A stretch of DNA of 51,291 nucleotides from Acidobacteriota bacterium. GTDB lineage: Bacteria; Acidobacteriota; Terriglobia; Bryobacterales; UBA6623. A program made the position numbers and the translations under genes. The stretch covers positions 1 through 51,291 of the forward strand of contig JAQBUE010000011.1 of the NCBI GenBank assembly GCA_027624045.1. Reading direction: 5' to 3'. Under the pieces are notes generated by a model that saw nothing but the letters and a program-made list of their open reading frames with translations, ran no database searches and was not told the DNA's origin. Positions 8,318 to 17,448 of the stretch are shown here, piece by piece (the stretch's first letter is position 1; every line of letters begins with the position of its first letter).

Positions 8318-9184
8318 CTACGGGGCTCGATCAGGGGGGGCGGCGGCCCGTCCGCGAATCTGGTCCGCCGTTAAACGGGCTTGCTGAGCGATGTGCTCGG
8401 CCATGCCTTCGCGTGGCCGCATGAAGGTGCGCACATCGTCGAGGTCTTCCTGGGCGCCGACCAGGAAAAGGGCGCGCAAGGCTTGGAAGACGTGATCGGC
8501 GCTGGGGTCGAGCAGCATGATCCCGTCGCCTGCCGCCACATCTGAGCCATCATCGAGAAGCCGCTGCTTGACGATCCCCGGCACCGGTGAGCGCAGTTCG
8601 GCCGCCTCCTCCACGCCAGGTTGTTCGATGCGGGCCAGCAGCGTTCCGTGATCTACCGAATCCTCTGGCTCCAAGCGGTTTTGAAGCGTTCCCGTATGCG
8701 GCGTCGTCACAGTAAAAGGACGCAGCATGGCGCGCAGCACGGGCCGCCCGGCGGGGTCGGCGAACCTCGCCAGCGATAGCGCGACATTGCGGCGCACAAG
8801 CGGTTCGGCGTCATCCAACATGGCGAGAAGCTTGGCGTGGAAAGCCTCGTTCTCCCGGTCCTGCCCCATCACCCAGGCAGTCGTGATACGGATCTCTGAT
8901 AGCGGGTGGCTGGCCAGTTTCAAAACTTCCGGTCGCCACTGCTGAGCTGCGAGGTTGCCGTTGGCCATTTGCTCGGAGATCTGCACCAAAGCGTGCTGCG
9001 CATTGCGCGGTTTGTCAGTGTCGGCCAGGTACTCACGGATCTCGTCGTCGCTGAGTTCGCGCCCGAACCAGGTATCCTTCCAAAACATGAACGGCACGAC
9101 AACGCACATCAGCGCTACCACGGTCACAATAATGTTGGCTCGCCGCGACGTGCGCGGTGCGGCATCGGTCATCTCTTCGGGCAT
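8318..9184 (-). CDS. membrane-anchored HEAT-repeat protein with lipoyl/HlyD-like domain
   Basis: A 288-residue protein with one transmembrane helix (about 17-36), HEAT-like helical repeats (about 65-155), then a beta-rich stretch (about 160-230) that looks like a biotinyl-lipoyl or HlyD barrel-sandwich hybrid, with LRSPVPGIVKQRLLDDGSDV and AAGDGIMLLDP. No lysine in an EAMKM-type hairpin is seen, so it is probably structural and not an attachment site. I do not recognise a named family. The upstream TPR gene ends 37 bases before this start, so the two are likely one operon of secreted or membrane repeat proteins. The pairing suggests a scaffold or assembly role. Function is unknown. Confidence 0.75.
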   Translation of the reverse strand: MPEEMTDAAPRTSRRANIIVTVVALMCVVVPFMFWKDTWFGRELSDDEIREYLADTDKPRNAQHALVQISEQMANGNLAAQQWRPEVLKLASHPLSEIRITTAWVMGQDRENEAFHAKLLAMLDDAEPLVRRNVALSLARFADPAGRPVLRAMLRPFTVTTPHTGTLQNRLEPEDSVDHGTLLARIEQPGVEEAAELRSPVPGIVKQRLLDDGSDVAAGDGIMLLDPSADHVFQALRALFLVGAQEDLDDVRTFMRPREGMAEHIAQQARLTADQIRGRAAAPPDRAP

Positions 9185-9221
9185 TTATGTTATGGTTGCG
9201 CCGGGTGCGCGTGGGCGCGGA

Positions 9222-9986
9222 TCAGCGGGCTGCCTGGCGTGGGCCGACTCCGACAAGCGCCTGGAATTCAACGTTGTCCAATAGCGGAGCGAAAACAGGA
9301 TCTTCGAGAACCTTGCGCGGCTTGCGGTAGCCATCCTCGAAGGCTCTCCTTAGATTGAGCAGCGCGCGGTCGAAAATACCGGCCGACGCATAGGCTCTGG
9401 CCATGAAGAAGTGATACTTGGCGCGGTCTTCGACGGATCGTTCCATCAGCAGCGAACCGGAGCGGCCCCGAGCCTCGAACACCCGCGGGTCGAGTTGCAA
9501 GGCGACAAGAAACTCTTCCGTCGCTTTCTTGTAGTTGCCGCGGCTGAAGTAGGCTGTTCCGAGGTTGCTGTGTATGGAGGCCACATCGGGCGACAGTTTT
9601 AGGGCCCTGCGGTAGGTCTTGGCAGCTTTCTTGTAGCTACGCTCGGCATGGTAAACCGTGCCCAGGTTGTTCACAGGCCGCGAGAACGTCTTGTCAAGGC
9701 GAATGGCCCGCTCATAGTTTCGCTTAGCGGCCGGGAACAGGTGGAGCTGGTGGTAAGCGACGCCCAGTTTGTTGTAGAGCGGCGCCGAGCCAGGTTCGGC
9801 TTGAATGGCGAACTGATACTTTTCAATGGCTTCACGGTACATCTTGCGAGCCATAAAGATGTCGGCTCTTTTTTCGTCACTGAGTTGCTGCTCAGCCGCC
9901 GGAGGTGACTGGATCTCCTTCGTGCGGTCAACAAGTTGTGGTGGCAGCAATACGAGGAAAAGCAAGGCCGCGGCTGGCACGTTCAC
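9222..9986 (-). CDS. secreted TPR-repeat protein
   Basis: A 254-residue protein with an N-terminal hydrophobic export signal (about 1-16) and at least four tetratricopeptide repeats (about 45-190), including repeats with AIEKYQFAIQ, AKRNYERAI and AAKTYRRALKLSP. TPR arrays bind partner proteins. The last 60 residues are helical but not clearly TPR. It is the first gene of a two-gene minus-strand unit with the HEAT/lipoyl-like protein. The export signal and the anchored partner imply a complex at the membrane. No enzymatic motif is present. Confidence 0.8.
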   Translation of the reverse strand: MNVPAAALLFLVLLPPQLVDRTKEIQSPPAAEQQLSDEKRADIFMARKMYREAIEKYQFAIQAEPGSAPLYNKLGVAYHQLHLFPAAKRNYERAIRLDKTFSRPVNNLGTVYHAERSYKKAAKTYRRALKLSPDVASIHSNLGTAYFSRGNYKKATEEFLVALQLDPRVFEARGRSGSLLMERSVEDRAKYHFFMARAYASAGIFDRALLNLRRAFEDGYRKPRKVLEDPVFAPLLDNVEFQALVGVGPRQAAR

Positions 9987-10177
9987 CCTCCCCGGACGGC
10001 CCGATTCCTGATCGTGTCACATCGCTTCGAACATCAAGCCGCCGGATTCCACTTATCATTAAACCACATGGCCTTGGGCGCGGCCGCGGATCGTACAGCG
10101 TACCGAATCTAGCTAAACATACGGGTGACAACGGATTCAGGTAACAATAGGGGGCCAACACAGCCTATCGAGACCAA

Positions 10178-11167
10178 ATGAAGCTGCACACTCCACTTTG
10201 TGATCTTCTGGGAATCGAATACCCCATCTTCTGCGCCCCGATGGGGTTCATCACAGGACCTGAGCTTGCGGCGGCGGTAAGCGAAGCCGGCGGGATGGGC
10301 ATCATGTCGTTCGGGCGGAATCCGCCTGACTTGCTGCGGCAGGATATCCGCACGCTGCGAAGCCAAACGACGCGCCCGTTCGGCGTGAACATGCTGCTGC
10401 CGGCGGACGTCAGCGAACATGTCGCCGTCTGCATCGAAGAGCGTGTCCCGCTCCTGTCATTTTTCTGGGGCGATCCGGGGCCCTTCGTGCAACCGGCCCA
10501 CGACGCGGGGCTGAAAGTCATGCATCAGGTCGGGTCCGTCGCCGAGGCCGTGGAAGCCGTGCGAGCCGGGGTTGATGTGATTATCGCCCAGGGCGTCGAG
10601 GGCGGCGGTCATATCCGGGGCGAAGTGTCAACGCTGGCGCTCGTGCCACGTGTCGTCGACGCCGTACCGTCAACGCCAGTCGTTGCCTCGGGCGGAATTG
10701 CTGATTCGCGAGGGCTCGTGGCGGCACTGGCGCTAGGAGCGCAAGGCGCGGTGCTGGGCACCCGATTCCTGGCGGCGGCCGAGGCGCGGACTCATCCGGT
10801 CTATCAACAGAAGATCCTGGCGGCGAACGAAACGGATACGGTTCGCACGACATTGTTTGGCTACACATGGCCAAACGCACCTCACCGGACCCTTCGGACG
10901 CGGTTTGTCGAGCAGTGGCTGCCCGAGGAAGCGCGGGGCAACGAAGGGCGGCCGGATGAGCCCGTCGTCGGAGCGACAACGGTGGGGGGCGAGACGGTCC
11001 AGGTGCGGCGCTTTATGGGTTTCACTCCTCACCGCGAAACGAGTGGAGAGATCGAGTCGATGGCGCTCTATGCGGGTCAGGGCGTGGGCTTGGTCAATAT
11101 TGTTCAGCCGGCGGGTGAAATCGTCCGGCAGCTTGTCGTCGAAGCGGATTCCATCCTTCGGCGATAG
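10178..11167 (+). CDS. nitronate monooxygenase / 2-nitropropane dioxygenase family
   Basis: A 329-residue FMN-dependent TIM-barrel protein. The start (PIFCAPMGFITGPELAAAVS), the GVEGGGH loop at 139-145 and the phosphate-binding GGIADSRGLVAALALGAQG segment are typical of nitronate monooxygenases and the related enoyl reductase FabK. The enzyme detoxifies alkyl nitronates such as propionate-3-nitronate. FabK members usually share the same fold, so fatty-acid synthesis is an alternative, but no fab genes are near. The ATG at 10178 gives the normal N-terminus. It stands alone, with a 190-base gap upstream. Confidence 0.85.
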   Translation: MKLHTPLCDLLGIEYPIFCAPMGFITGPELAAAVSEAGGMGIMSFGRNPPDLLRQDIRTLRSQTTRPFGVNMLLPADVSEHVAVCIEERVPLLSFFWGDPGPFVQPAHDAGLKVMHQVGSVAEAVEAVRAGVDVIIAQGVEGGGHIRGEVSTLALVPRVVDAVPSTPVVASGGIADSRGLVAALALGAQGAVLGTRFLAAAEARTHPVYQQKILAANETDTVRTTLFGYTWPNAPHRTLRTRFVEQWLPEEARGNEGRPDEPVVGATTVGGETVQVRRFMGFTPHRETSGEIESMALYAGQGVGLVNIVQPAGEIVRQLVVEADSILRR

Positions 11168-11311
11168 CCCACCGCTACTCGGCCGCTGATCAGGGCCGGG
11201 AACTTATACCTATTTCTTTCTCACGATCTGTCCCGTTTGGCCGATGAGATAACTGCGCGCGAGCCGCGCCCGAGGTCGCAGCCCCGGAGTCTCACGGCGG
11301 ATGAGGTGCAA

Positions 11312-12520
11312 ATGAGAAAACACAAACATGGCTTGTTGGAGCGCGGACAGATGCTCATCATGTTCGCGGCCAGCGTCGGAGTTCTGTTCGCGGTGATGGG
11401 ACTGGTCTTTGATGGCGGCCGCCTCTATTTCGAGAAAACACGCATGCAAGGCGCGGCCGATGCCGGTGCCCTGGCCGCCAACTGGGAGCAGCAGAGGCGG
11501 AATCTCGGCTTGGTCGACTCGGCGGGCAAAGACGCCACGGAGCTGAACGCATTCGAGCACGGCGTCAGCGGTGTTGACGTCCAGGTAACCCCAGCGGGGG
11601 ACGACCGGTCAGTCGCAGTCGTCATCACTCAGAGTTTTCCATCGACATTCATGCGTATTGTCGGTTGGACCAGCTCGGACGTATCAGCGCGGGCTGTCGC
11701 AAGCCTGGTCGCTTTCGGCGATGGTTGCGTGATCGGACTCGAACGATCAGCCGGCGTCGACTCGATTCGGGCCGCCGGGGGCGGCGCAATTTCCAGCAGT
11801 TGCGGCATCATCTCGAATTCCGATATACGTACGGCGGGCGGCGGCATTTTGACAGGCGCCTGGATCGGCGCCGCCGGCGACGCGACCGGAGGCGGCTATA
11901 ACCCTTTGCCGGAGGAGAATCTACCTCCGGTTTTGGACCCCTTGGCGCACATTCCCGAACCAAACTTCGCGGGCTGGCCCGAGGGCGTGAAAAACACGAC
12001 AACGAACACCTATGAGTGTCCAGGCGGCCAGTGCGTCTTCAACGCCCAGATCAGGGTTACCGGTGGAACCTGGACGTTCGAGCCCGGGATCTACGCTCTG
12101 ATGAGTGGATTGTCAGTGACCGGAGGGGATATCACCGGCAGCGAGTTGATGTTCTACAACTACAACATCAGCGGGCACGACCATATCGACCTTGGCGGCA
12201 ATGGCACGATCATGCTGTCTCCGCAGTCAAGCGGCATCTACAAAGGGATACTTTTCTTCGCCAGCCGCAGCTCAGTAGACGCACCGCCCGGTAATAAACT
12301 CGGACGCGGTAACAATGCGTCGGTGATCAACGGCATTATGTATTTCCCCAACGAGCATGTGGACTGGGCCGGGACATCGACTACGAACGGAGCCTGGTCG
12401 ATGCTGATCGCGAACACGATCGATGTGACCGGCACCGCATCACTCGGGAATCCGCAGTTCACGCTACCACCCGATCCATCCGATTTGCCGGATATTACAC
12501 GGCCGATGCTGACTGACTAA
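11312..12520 (+). CDS. TadG-like pilus-assembly/Flp protein
   Basis: A 402-residue protein with the N-terminal TadE/TadG signature: RGQMLIMFAASVGVLFAVMG as a membrane helix (about 12-33), then FDGGRLYFEKTRMQGAADAGALAAN, the stretch shared by Flp-pilus TadG proteins. The rest is a Gly/Asn-rich beta-type extracellular region. The open frame extends back to 11237, but the ATG at 11312 has GAGG five bases upstream and gives the normal short N-terminus. It is the first of three TadE/G-like genes on one strand. The prepilin-processing and ATPase genes (tadA, tadV) are not in the window. Confidence 0.8.
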   Translation: MRKHKHGLLERGQMLIMFAASVGVLFAVMGLVFDGGRLYFEKTRMQGAADAGALAANWEQQRRNLGLVDSAGKDATELNAFEHGVSGVDVQVTPAGDDRSVAVVITQSFPSTFMRIVGWTSSDVSARAVASLVAFGDGCVIGLERSAGVDSIRAAGGGAISSSCGIISNSDIRTAGGGILTGAWIGAAGDATGGGYNPLPEENLPPVLDPLAHIPEPNFAGWPEGVKNTTTNTYECPGGQCVFNAQIRVTGGTWTFEPGIYALMSGLSVTGGDITGSELMFYNYNISGHDHIDLGGNGTIMLSPQSSGIYKGILFFASRSSVDAPPGNKLGRGNNASVINGIMYFPNEHVDWAGTSTTNGAWSMLIANTIDVTGTASLGNPQFTLPPDPSDLPDITRPMLTD

Positions 12521-12554
12521 CGCCGCTGTGAATGATCCAGAAAGAGAGCGCACA

Positions 12555-13034
12555 ATGGCGCAACATAGATATGGCATGAGGGGCAGAAAAGGCACGGCGT
12601 CGATAGAGCTGGCGTTGACACTTCCCGTACTGGCTTTGCTGACAATCGGAACCATCGACTTCGGGCGGCTCTTCTTCCACGGCATCGCTGTGGCGAGCGC
12701 CTCTCACGAGGGGGCCTTCTACGGCTCGCAGGGCAACCGCGAAGCGGCTGATGACGCCGGCATGGAAGGGATGGTGACGTCAAGCGCGCAGGATCTGCTT
12801 GCGGTAACCGCGACGGCCACGCACTATTGCGACTGCCCTGACGCGCCCGCCGACGGGCCGGATGACAGCGCAAATGTTGTCGCATGCGGTCCCACGGTCT
12901 GCGCCGGCGGCTACGGCGTGCCCCGCGTATTCGTAAGAGCGAAGGTGCAGTATACGTTTCAGACGGTTGCCGAGTATCCAGGTATTCCGGTCAACCCCGT
13001 CATCAATCACAGCGGCTACATGAGGGTGCAATAG
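12555..13034 (+). CDS. TadE-like pilus-assembly protein
   Basis: A 159-residue TadE family protein. The N-terminal helix (about 14-38) carries the GTASIELALTLPVL motif, with the Glu typical of pseudopilin-like Tad proteins, followed by DFGRLFFHGIAVASA. The middle is Cys-rich (HYCDCPD, CGPTVC), suggesting disulfides in the periplasmic part. The ATG at 12555 follows an AGAGAG stretch; a GTG at 12528 in frame would add nine residues. Its stop codon overlaps the next start by one base, so translation of the two is coupled. Confidence 0.8.
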   Translation: MAQHRYGMRGRKGTASIELALTLPVLALLTIGTIDFGRLFFHGIAVASASHEGAFYGSQGNREAADDAGMEGMVTSSAQDLLAVTATATHYCDCPDAPADGPDDSANVVACGPTVCAGGYGVPRVFVRAKVQYTFQTVAEYPGIPVNPVINHSGYMRVQ

Positions 13035-13510
13035 TGAGCGCCCAACAAGGTTCCCTTCGCGGCGGAAACGCCCAGAGCAGCCTTCGACGGCGCGTGCGGC
13101 AACGTGGCGTAACGATGATCGAGTTCGCTCTGGTGTTCCTCGTGTTCATCGTGCTGCTCGTGGGCCTGATGGAAATCGGGCGCGCGGTCTGGACCTATAC
13201 GACGATTGCGCACGCGACGCGGCGGGGCGCCCGTTACGCAACCATGCACGGCTCGAACAACCCGGTCTTGGACGGCAGCGACAACGACATCACCGACGTC
13301 GAGATAGCCAATCGCGTCAAGGTCAACACCATTGGGTTGGACACGACCAAAATCGTGGTTTCCGCGCCCGTGTGGACGCCCGACCGCTCGCGCGGAAGCA
13401 TCGTCGAGCTGACCGTAACCTACCCCTTCGAGTTGGTAACGGGTGGCCTTATCGTGTCACAGCAATCACTCCAGCTGAGCAGCACGACGCGCATGCTGGT
13501 CGCGAATTAA
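13034..13510 (+). CDS. second TadE-like pilus-assembly protein
   Basis: A 158-residue TadE family protein. A GTG at 13034 overlaps the preceding stop (TAGTG), which fixes the start by coupling. After about 25 polar residues comes the Tad helix MIEFALVFLVFIVLLVGLME, then GRAVWTYTTIAHATRRGARYA, the standard TadE block. The open frame extends further upstream inside the neighbouring gene but has no other support. Together with 11312 and 12555 it forms a minor-pilin-like set, probably for Flp/Tad-type fibres. Confidence 0.8.
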   Translation: MSAQQGSLRGGNAQSSLRRRVRQRGVTMIEFALVFLVFIVLLVGLMEIGRAVWTYTTIAHATRRGARYATMHGSNNPVLDGSDNDITDVEIANRVKVNTIGLDTTKIVVSAPVWTPDRSRGSIVELTVTYPFELVTGGLIVSQQSLQLSSTTRMLVAN

Positions 13511-13548
13511 ACCGCGCCTCATTGCAGCCCTACTTATTCCAGTGCGCT

Positions 13549-13821
13549 TCATTCCACCGCGATCGTCACCGTATTGCTCGTGACGCCGCCGATGTCAATC
13601 GTCAGCGGAACATCGGGTCCGGTTGCCGTGCCCCCCGGCATGGTGAAGACAACTTCGTAGATTGCCGCCGAGCCGACTGACGACCCCGAAAAGAGGACGT
13701 TCCCTTCAGGCACGATCATGTTGCCGATGCGGATCACGGGTGTTGTCGTCGTCCGATGAAGGACGATATTCGATCCGTCGGGCAGACAAATCCCGTCCGG
13801 TTCACAGGAATTGTGGCCGGG
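13549..13821 (-). pseudogene. displaced C-terminal part of the secreted TIGR03437 protein
   Basis: This is the continuation of the upstream gene in a second frame. If one base is removed from the GGGG run at 13819-13822 (CCCC on the coding strand), the frame runs on from GLGPVDP through GHNSCEPDGICLPDG to a TIGR03437-like ending (MPGGTATGPDVPLTIDIGG, then SNTVTIAVE). Either the gene is truly frameshifted and its last domain is truncated, or one base in the run is an assembly error. Confidence 0.7.
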
Positions 13822-16537
13822 GATCGACGGGACCCAGACCGTTGACCCAGATCGTTAGATGGTCGCCGCCGGTTGCCGGCCGACTGTCGCCAACCGTGCC
13901 GGCGGGTGCCGCCAGATTCGGCCCGCCCGCGAAGGTAACGATCCCCTGCCCTAGGCCATCCTGAGAGAGCGTGAAGATACCAGGCGAATAAGTTGCGATC
14001 GCAACGGGCTGAGGAGTGCTCGCGGCCTTCTCTCCTCCGTTGATCACGATCATTTCCGCCACGGGTGGCGTGAGCCCTGGGGGCAACTGCGCGATGATCA
14101 CCGTCGGCGAAACGAACAGCAGCCCGCCAGGGATGCCGTCGAACAGCACCATGACGCCTCCGAGGCTGGTCGGCAAAGGCAAGCTGTCCGGGGAAAACTC
14201 GCCCTCCGGAACAAAGTCGGTTCCGGATATGATCACCAGCGACAAAGGTGCCATGGCGTGCCCGGGTTCGCCGAAAGGAGTGAAGTCGGCGACGTCGACG
14301 ACTCCGTTTTCCTCCGGATCGGGCGGCAGCAGCCCTGGCACTGAGATCGCAGTCACGATCAGCTTGGCCCACAGCGCCTCTTTAATCACTCCGGGACCGT
14401 TGACCACCAAGCTGCCCGTATAGCTGCCGGGGGCGAGATCGCCGGGATCGGCGATGGCCTGGATCTGGTCGGACTCCCCGCTCGACGAGCCGGACGTGAT
14501 GCTGGAGTCGAGCCAGCTTGCCGTGCGGGCAATCGAATACGGGACCGTTCCACCCAATGCTTTGACGAAGAACGGTTTCGAATCGGGGTCGGAACCCTGC
14601 GGACGGACAAACGTGTGCTCCGCCGGGGACACCATCAGCGTGCGCGCGTTGATTGTGACAGCGTCCATATCGATGCCGCCGACGCCGTCCTCGACAGTGA
14701 GTTTCACACTGTGACTGCCCCCCGGAATGTGGACCATGGGGCTGACGCCAGAGGTCGTGCCAAAGGGTCCGGTCCAGGTGTAGCTCAGCGGCTGACCATC
14801 CGGGTCGCTCGATCCTGACCCATCGAGTACCACATCGACACCGCCTGGCCCTGGCGCGTTGATCGTCTGGTCTGGGCCGGCATTGGCGATGGGATCGCGG
14901 TTGACAGTGACATCAGCGCTCGCAAGGTTGGAATGGGGGTCGGGAGCAGGTTCCGCGTTCGCGCTTGTGACGGCGGCATTGTTGGTGAGGACGCCGATTG
15001 CGTCGGCATCGACACTGGCTGTGACGTTGATCACAGCACTTGCGCTGTCAGCCAGATCGCCCACGTCACAGCTGATGGCGTTAGCGACAACGACGCACCC
15101 TGCATCGTCGGATACGTAGGTCAACCCGGCCGGAAGGACATCGCTCACCACTACGCTGGTGGCGTCGGCGAGGCCGTAATTCGTTACGGTCAGCGTGTAG
15201 ACGACTTGGGAAACACCGGGTGTCGCGCTGCTGGGCTCGACGGTTTTCTCCAGGCCGAGATCCGCCTCGGTCGGCGTTACCTGGAAGAAACGGGGCACGG
15301 GACCTCCACCGGCTGAGCCGTTGTTGCTGAGCGGGGCGAACGTTGCTGTGATTTGCAGATTCGTCGTAGGGGAACCCGGTGAGCAGGTAAAGGCGGCTGG
15401 AACGGTGATGTCTTGGTCATCGAAGGGGTCGCCATCCATCACCTCATAGATGACATGCCCATTGCCGGCACTCAGCGGCACCTCGTAGTCCCCAACACCG
15501 TCCCCCGCGGCGCCATCGGCACCGTCTTGATCCGCACCCTCCACACGCTGAAGACACAAGGCATCTCCGCCAGGGTCCACCACGCATCCTTCGAGTTCGC
15601 TGTCATCCTCGTCAACTGTGTTGGGCACGTGAAGCACGACACCGGCCGGAACATTACGAAAACTGATCTTGAAGCGAGTGGCTTGGGTCGCACCGCCTCC
15701 TGTGCCGCCTACCGGCTGCGGCGAAACTCCGTCCGCTAACTCGATAAGCGGGTATCCATTCTCGGTGGTAAAGTCACCCTGGGCTATTGTCGGCGCACCC
15801 AACGGCTTAAACGCACTACCAAAGCCTTCCGTGAGTTCGATGTCTACAACCCGGACACCTTCTACGCACTGGAACCCTCCCTGCGCGCCGGTCACATCGG
15901 TGATTAGACCATCAAAAACGCTGGATACTTGCTGTGTGTTCGAAGGCGTAACGGAGATGCCTTCGACCGAGAACACCGAGACAGTGGCGGTAATCTGACC
16001 TCCGGCACCGATCGCCGCACCGTTAGCAACGATGTTTGTAAACCGGAGTGTTGTTGTTGTATGGAAGCACGACTCCGTGCTGTCCTGATCGAAGATGTCC
16101 TGGCAGATGGGGACGCCATCCCCGTTAACAGCGGGCAGCACGGCGGGGTTGTTAGGCGCGCCGGGTACCGGGAACTGGACGCCATCCCACGTTATCGATC
16201 TCGATGGAAGCAGAACTCCCTTCTGCGGGCACGGATAGCGCTGGTCCGGCTGAAAAAAAGGAGAACTGCCGGTGATTCCACACGTGTCCGATGCAGGCAA
16301 GACGGAACCGGATGTCGGAAAGTGGCTGTTGTTGTCGTTGATGATCAAGACAGCGCTCGTTTCGTTGACGGGCACGCCCCCACCCTTGGAGGTGCCGAGG
16401 AGCCCCGTGACGGCTGTATTGAGGCTTACCACGATGGTGGCGGGGATATACTTTCGCATGTCGTTTGATACTGAAACGGGATTGAAGACCCCGTCATTCG
16501 TACAATCCAAACGGACATCACCGGTACGGTCAGCCAA
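13802..16537 (-). CDS. large secreted DUF11/PKD/TIGR03437 protein, frameshifted near its end
   Basis: An open frame of 911 residues read as a modular cell-surface protein: an N-terminal region of unknown type (about 1-420), a DUF11 repeat (around 430-550, LGLEKTVEPSSATPG onward), a PKD domain (about 555-640, ANAGPDQTINAPG), a BACON-like stretch, and a C-terminal TIGR03437 domain typical of Solibacter-type acidobacteria. The end of that domain lies in another frame (13549-13821). The start is uncertain: the frame begins with a TTG (ADRTGDVRLDC), and upstream in-frame residues (QVRAEG) look like the end of a signal peptide with no standard start before the stop near 16625. The gene may therefore be damaged at both ends. 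Confidence 0.7.
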   Translation of the reverse strand: MADRTGDVRLDCTNDGVFNPVSVSNDMRKYIPATIVVSLNTAVTGLLGTSKGGGVPVNETSAVLIINDNNSHFPTSGSVLPASDTCGITGSSPFFQPDQRYPCPQKGVLLPSRSITWDGVQFPVPGAPNNPAVLPAVNGDGVPICQDIFDQDSTESCFHTTTTLRFTNIVANGAAIGAGGQITATVSVFSVEGISVTPSNTQQVSSVFDGLITDVTGAQGGFQCVEGVRVVDIELTEGFGSAFKPLGAPTIAQGDFTTENGYPLIELADGVSPQPVGGTGGGATQATRFKISFRNVPAGVVLHVPNTVDEDDSELEGCVVDPGGDALCLQRVEGADQDGADGAAGDGVGDYEVPLSAGNGHVIYEVMDGDPFDDQDITVPAAFTCSPGSPTTNLQITATFAPLSNNGSAGGGPVPRFFQVTPTEADLGLEKTVEPSSATPGVSQVVYTLTVTNYGLADATSVVVSDVLPAGLTYVSDDAGCVVVANAISCDVGDLADSASAVINVTASVDADAIGVLTNNAAVTSANAEPAPDPHSNLASADVTVNRDPIANAGPDQTINAPGPGGVDVVLDGSGSSDPDGQPLSYTWTGPFGTTSGVSPMVHIPGGSHSVKLTVEDGVGGIDMDAVTINARTLMVSPAEHTFVRPQGSDPDSKPFFVKALGGTVPYSIARTASWLDSSITSGSSSGESDQIQAIADPGDLAPGSYTGSLVVNGPGVIKEALWAKLIVTAISVPGLLPPDPEENGVVDVADFTPFGEPGHAMAPLSLVIISGTDFVPEGEFSPDSLPLPTSLGGVMVLFDGIPGGLLFVSPTVIIAQLPPGLTPPVAEMIVINGGEKAASTPQPVAIATYSPGIFTLSQDGLGQGIVTFAGGPNLAAPAGTVGDSRPATGGDHLTIWVNGLGPVDPRPQFL

Positions 16538-16627
16538 GCCTTCCGCGCGGACCTGATTTGGGCAATAATATAGTTGACAAAACAGTGAGCGGATCGGTAC
16601 GCTGGCCCATAGCGTGACAGGCTGAGG

Positions 16628-16966
16628 TCAGGAAGGCTTCTTAGCGGCCTTCCTCTTCGCCTGTGCCTTCTTCCACTTCGTCTCTGCCTTCAGTAGGCTA
16701 TCTTTCGAGACCGTGAATACGGCACGAACGGCGTTGTCCTGATTTGGCACCGCCGAGTACACGCAGACCATTCGCCCCACCGGCTGAACGGGAAAGTTGA
16801 AGAACTGCCCGCTGAGTTCGGGCGCGGCCCAAATCAAGGCCATCATCACGAGCCCAACGCCCTTCCAAGCTCTTAGGCCACCGCTGAGCCGCGTGGCAAG
16901 GTCAACGCCCACACTCATCCTGGTTCCGATCGAACGAATATCCACGAATCGCTGTTCAAAAGACAT
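16628..16966 (-). CDS. small membrane protein with lysine-rich tail, unknown function
   Basis: A 112-residue protein with one hydrophobic helix (about 37-53) and a strongly basic end (KWKKAQAKRKAAKKPS). GGGAG precedes the ATG, which supports a real gene. No family is recognised. It lies 90 bases upstream of the large secreted protein on the same strand and could be cotranscribed with it. Confidence 0.5.
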   Translation of the reverse strand: MSFEQRFVDIRSIGTRMSVGVDLATRLSGGLRAWKGVGLVMMALIWAAPELSGQFFNFPVQPVGRMVCVYSAVPNQDNAVRAVFTVSKDSLLKAETKWKKAQAKRKAAKKPS

Positions 16967-17448
16967 CAGCCACTCCCATTTCAGTCATGCCAACCACGAA
17001 TCTGTCACGAGATCAGAAAATATCGAGAGGTCCGTGAAACACCAAACGAAAAGTCCATCACCGAGCAACAGTAATCGAAAGGTACCAGATCAAGAACGAT
17101 TTGGCAATTTAAATTCGCTAAATATGCGACTGCATCGCACCAGTACCTCACAACCCCCTAACCCTTCACGCATTTCACCATTTCATTCACGGCATGATCA
17201 CGGTTTTACCGCGCCGTCATAGCGAACGAGGGCAACACGGCCGTTTCGCCCTACGAATGCGGTAGCCGGGGCCGTCGCCGGCCGTGATCGGCGCCGCGGG
17301 AGTAAGTATTCCGAGGGGCCGCACGGGCACACCATGCCGCCCCAACATTTCGGACGGGTGAGCGACGGGAACCCTCGTCGCGGGTTATCCTAGAGTCTTT
17401 GTTTCCAGGAGTGCTGGGTGCCAATTGAGAAGGCCAGTTGAGAAGGCG
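16967..17448. other. AT-richer intergenic region between divergent genes
   Basis: About 480 bases without a convincing gene. The part from 16980 to 17220 is visibly poorer in G+C than the surroundings and contains stretches such as GGCAATTTAAATTCGC. It separates the minus-strand 112-residue gene from the plus-strand PQQ dehydrogenase gene and should hold both promoters. No protein remnant was recognised. Confidence 0.4.

Noticed and set aside
15929..16468. 179-residue plus-strand frame inside the secreted protein gene
   Set aside because: The minus strand has continuous domain content; this is an antisense shadow.
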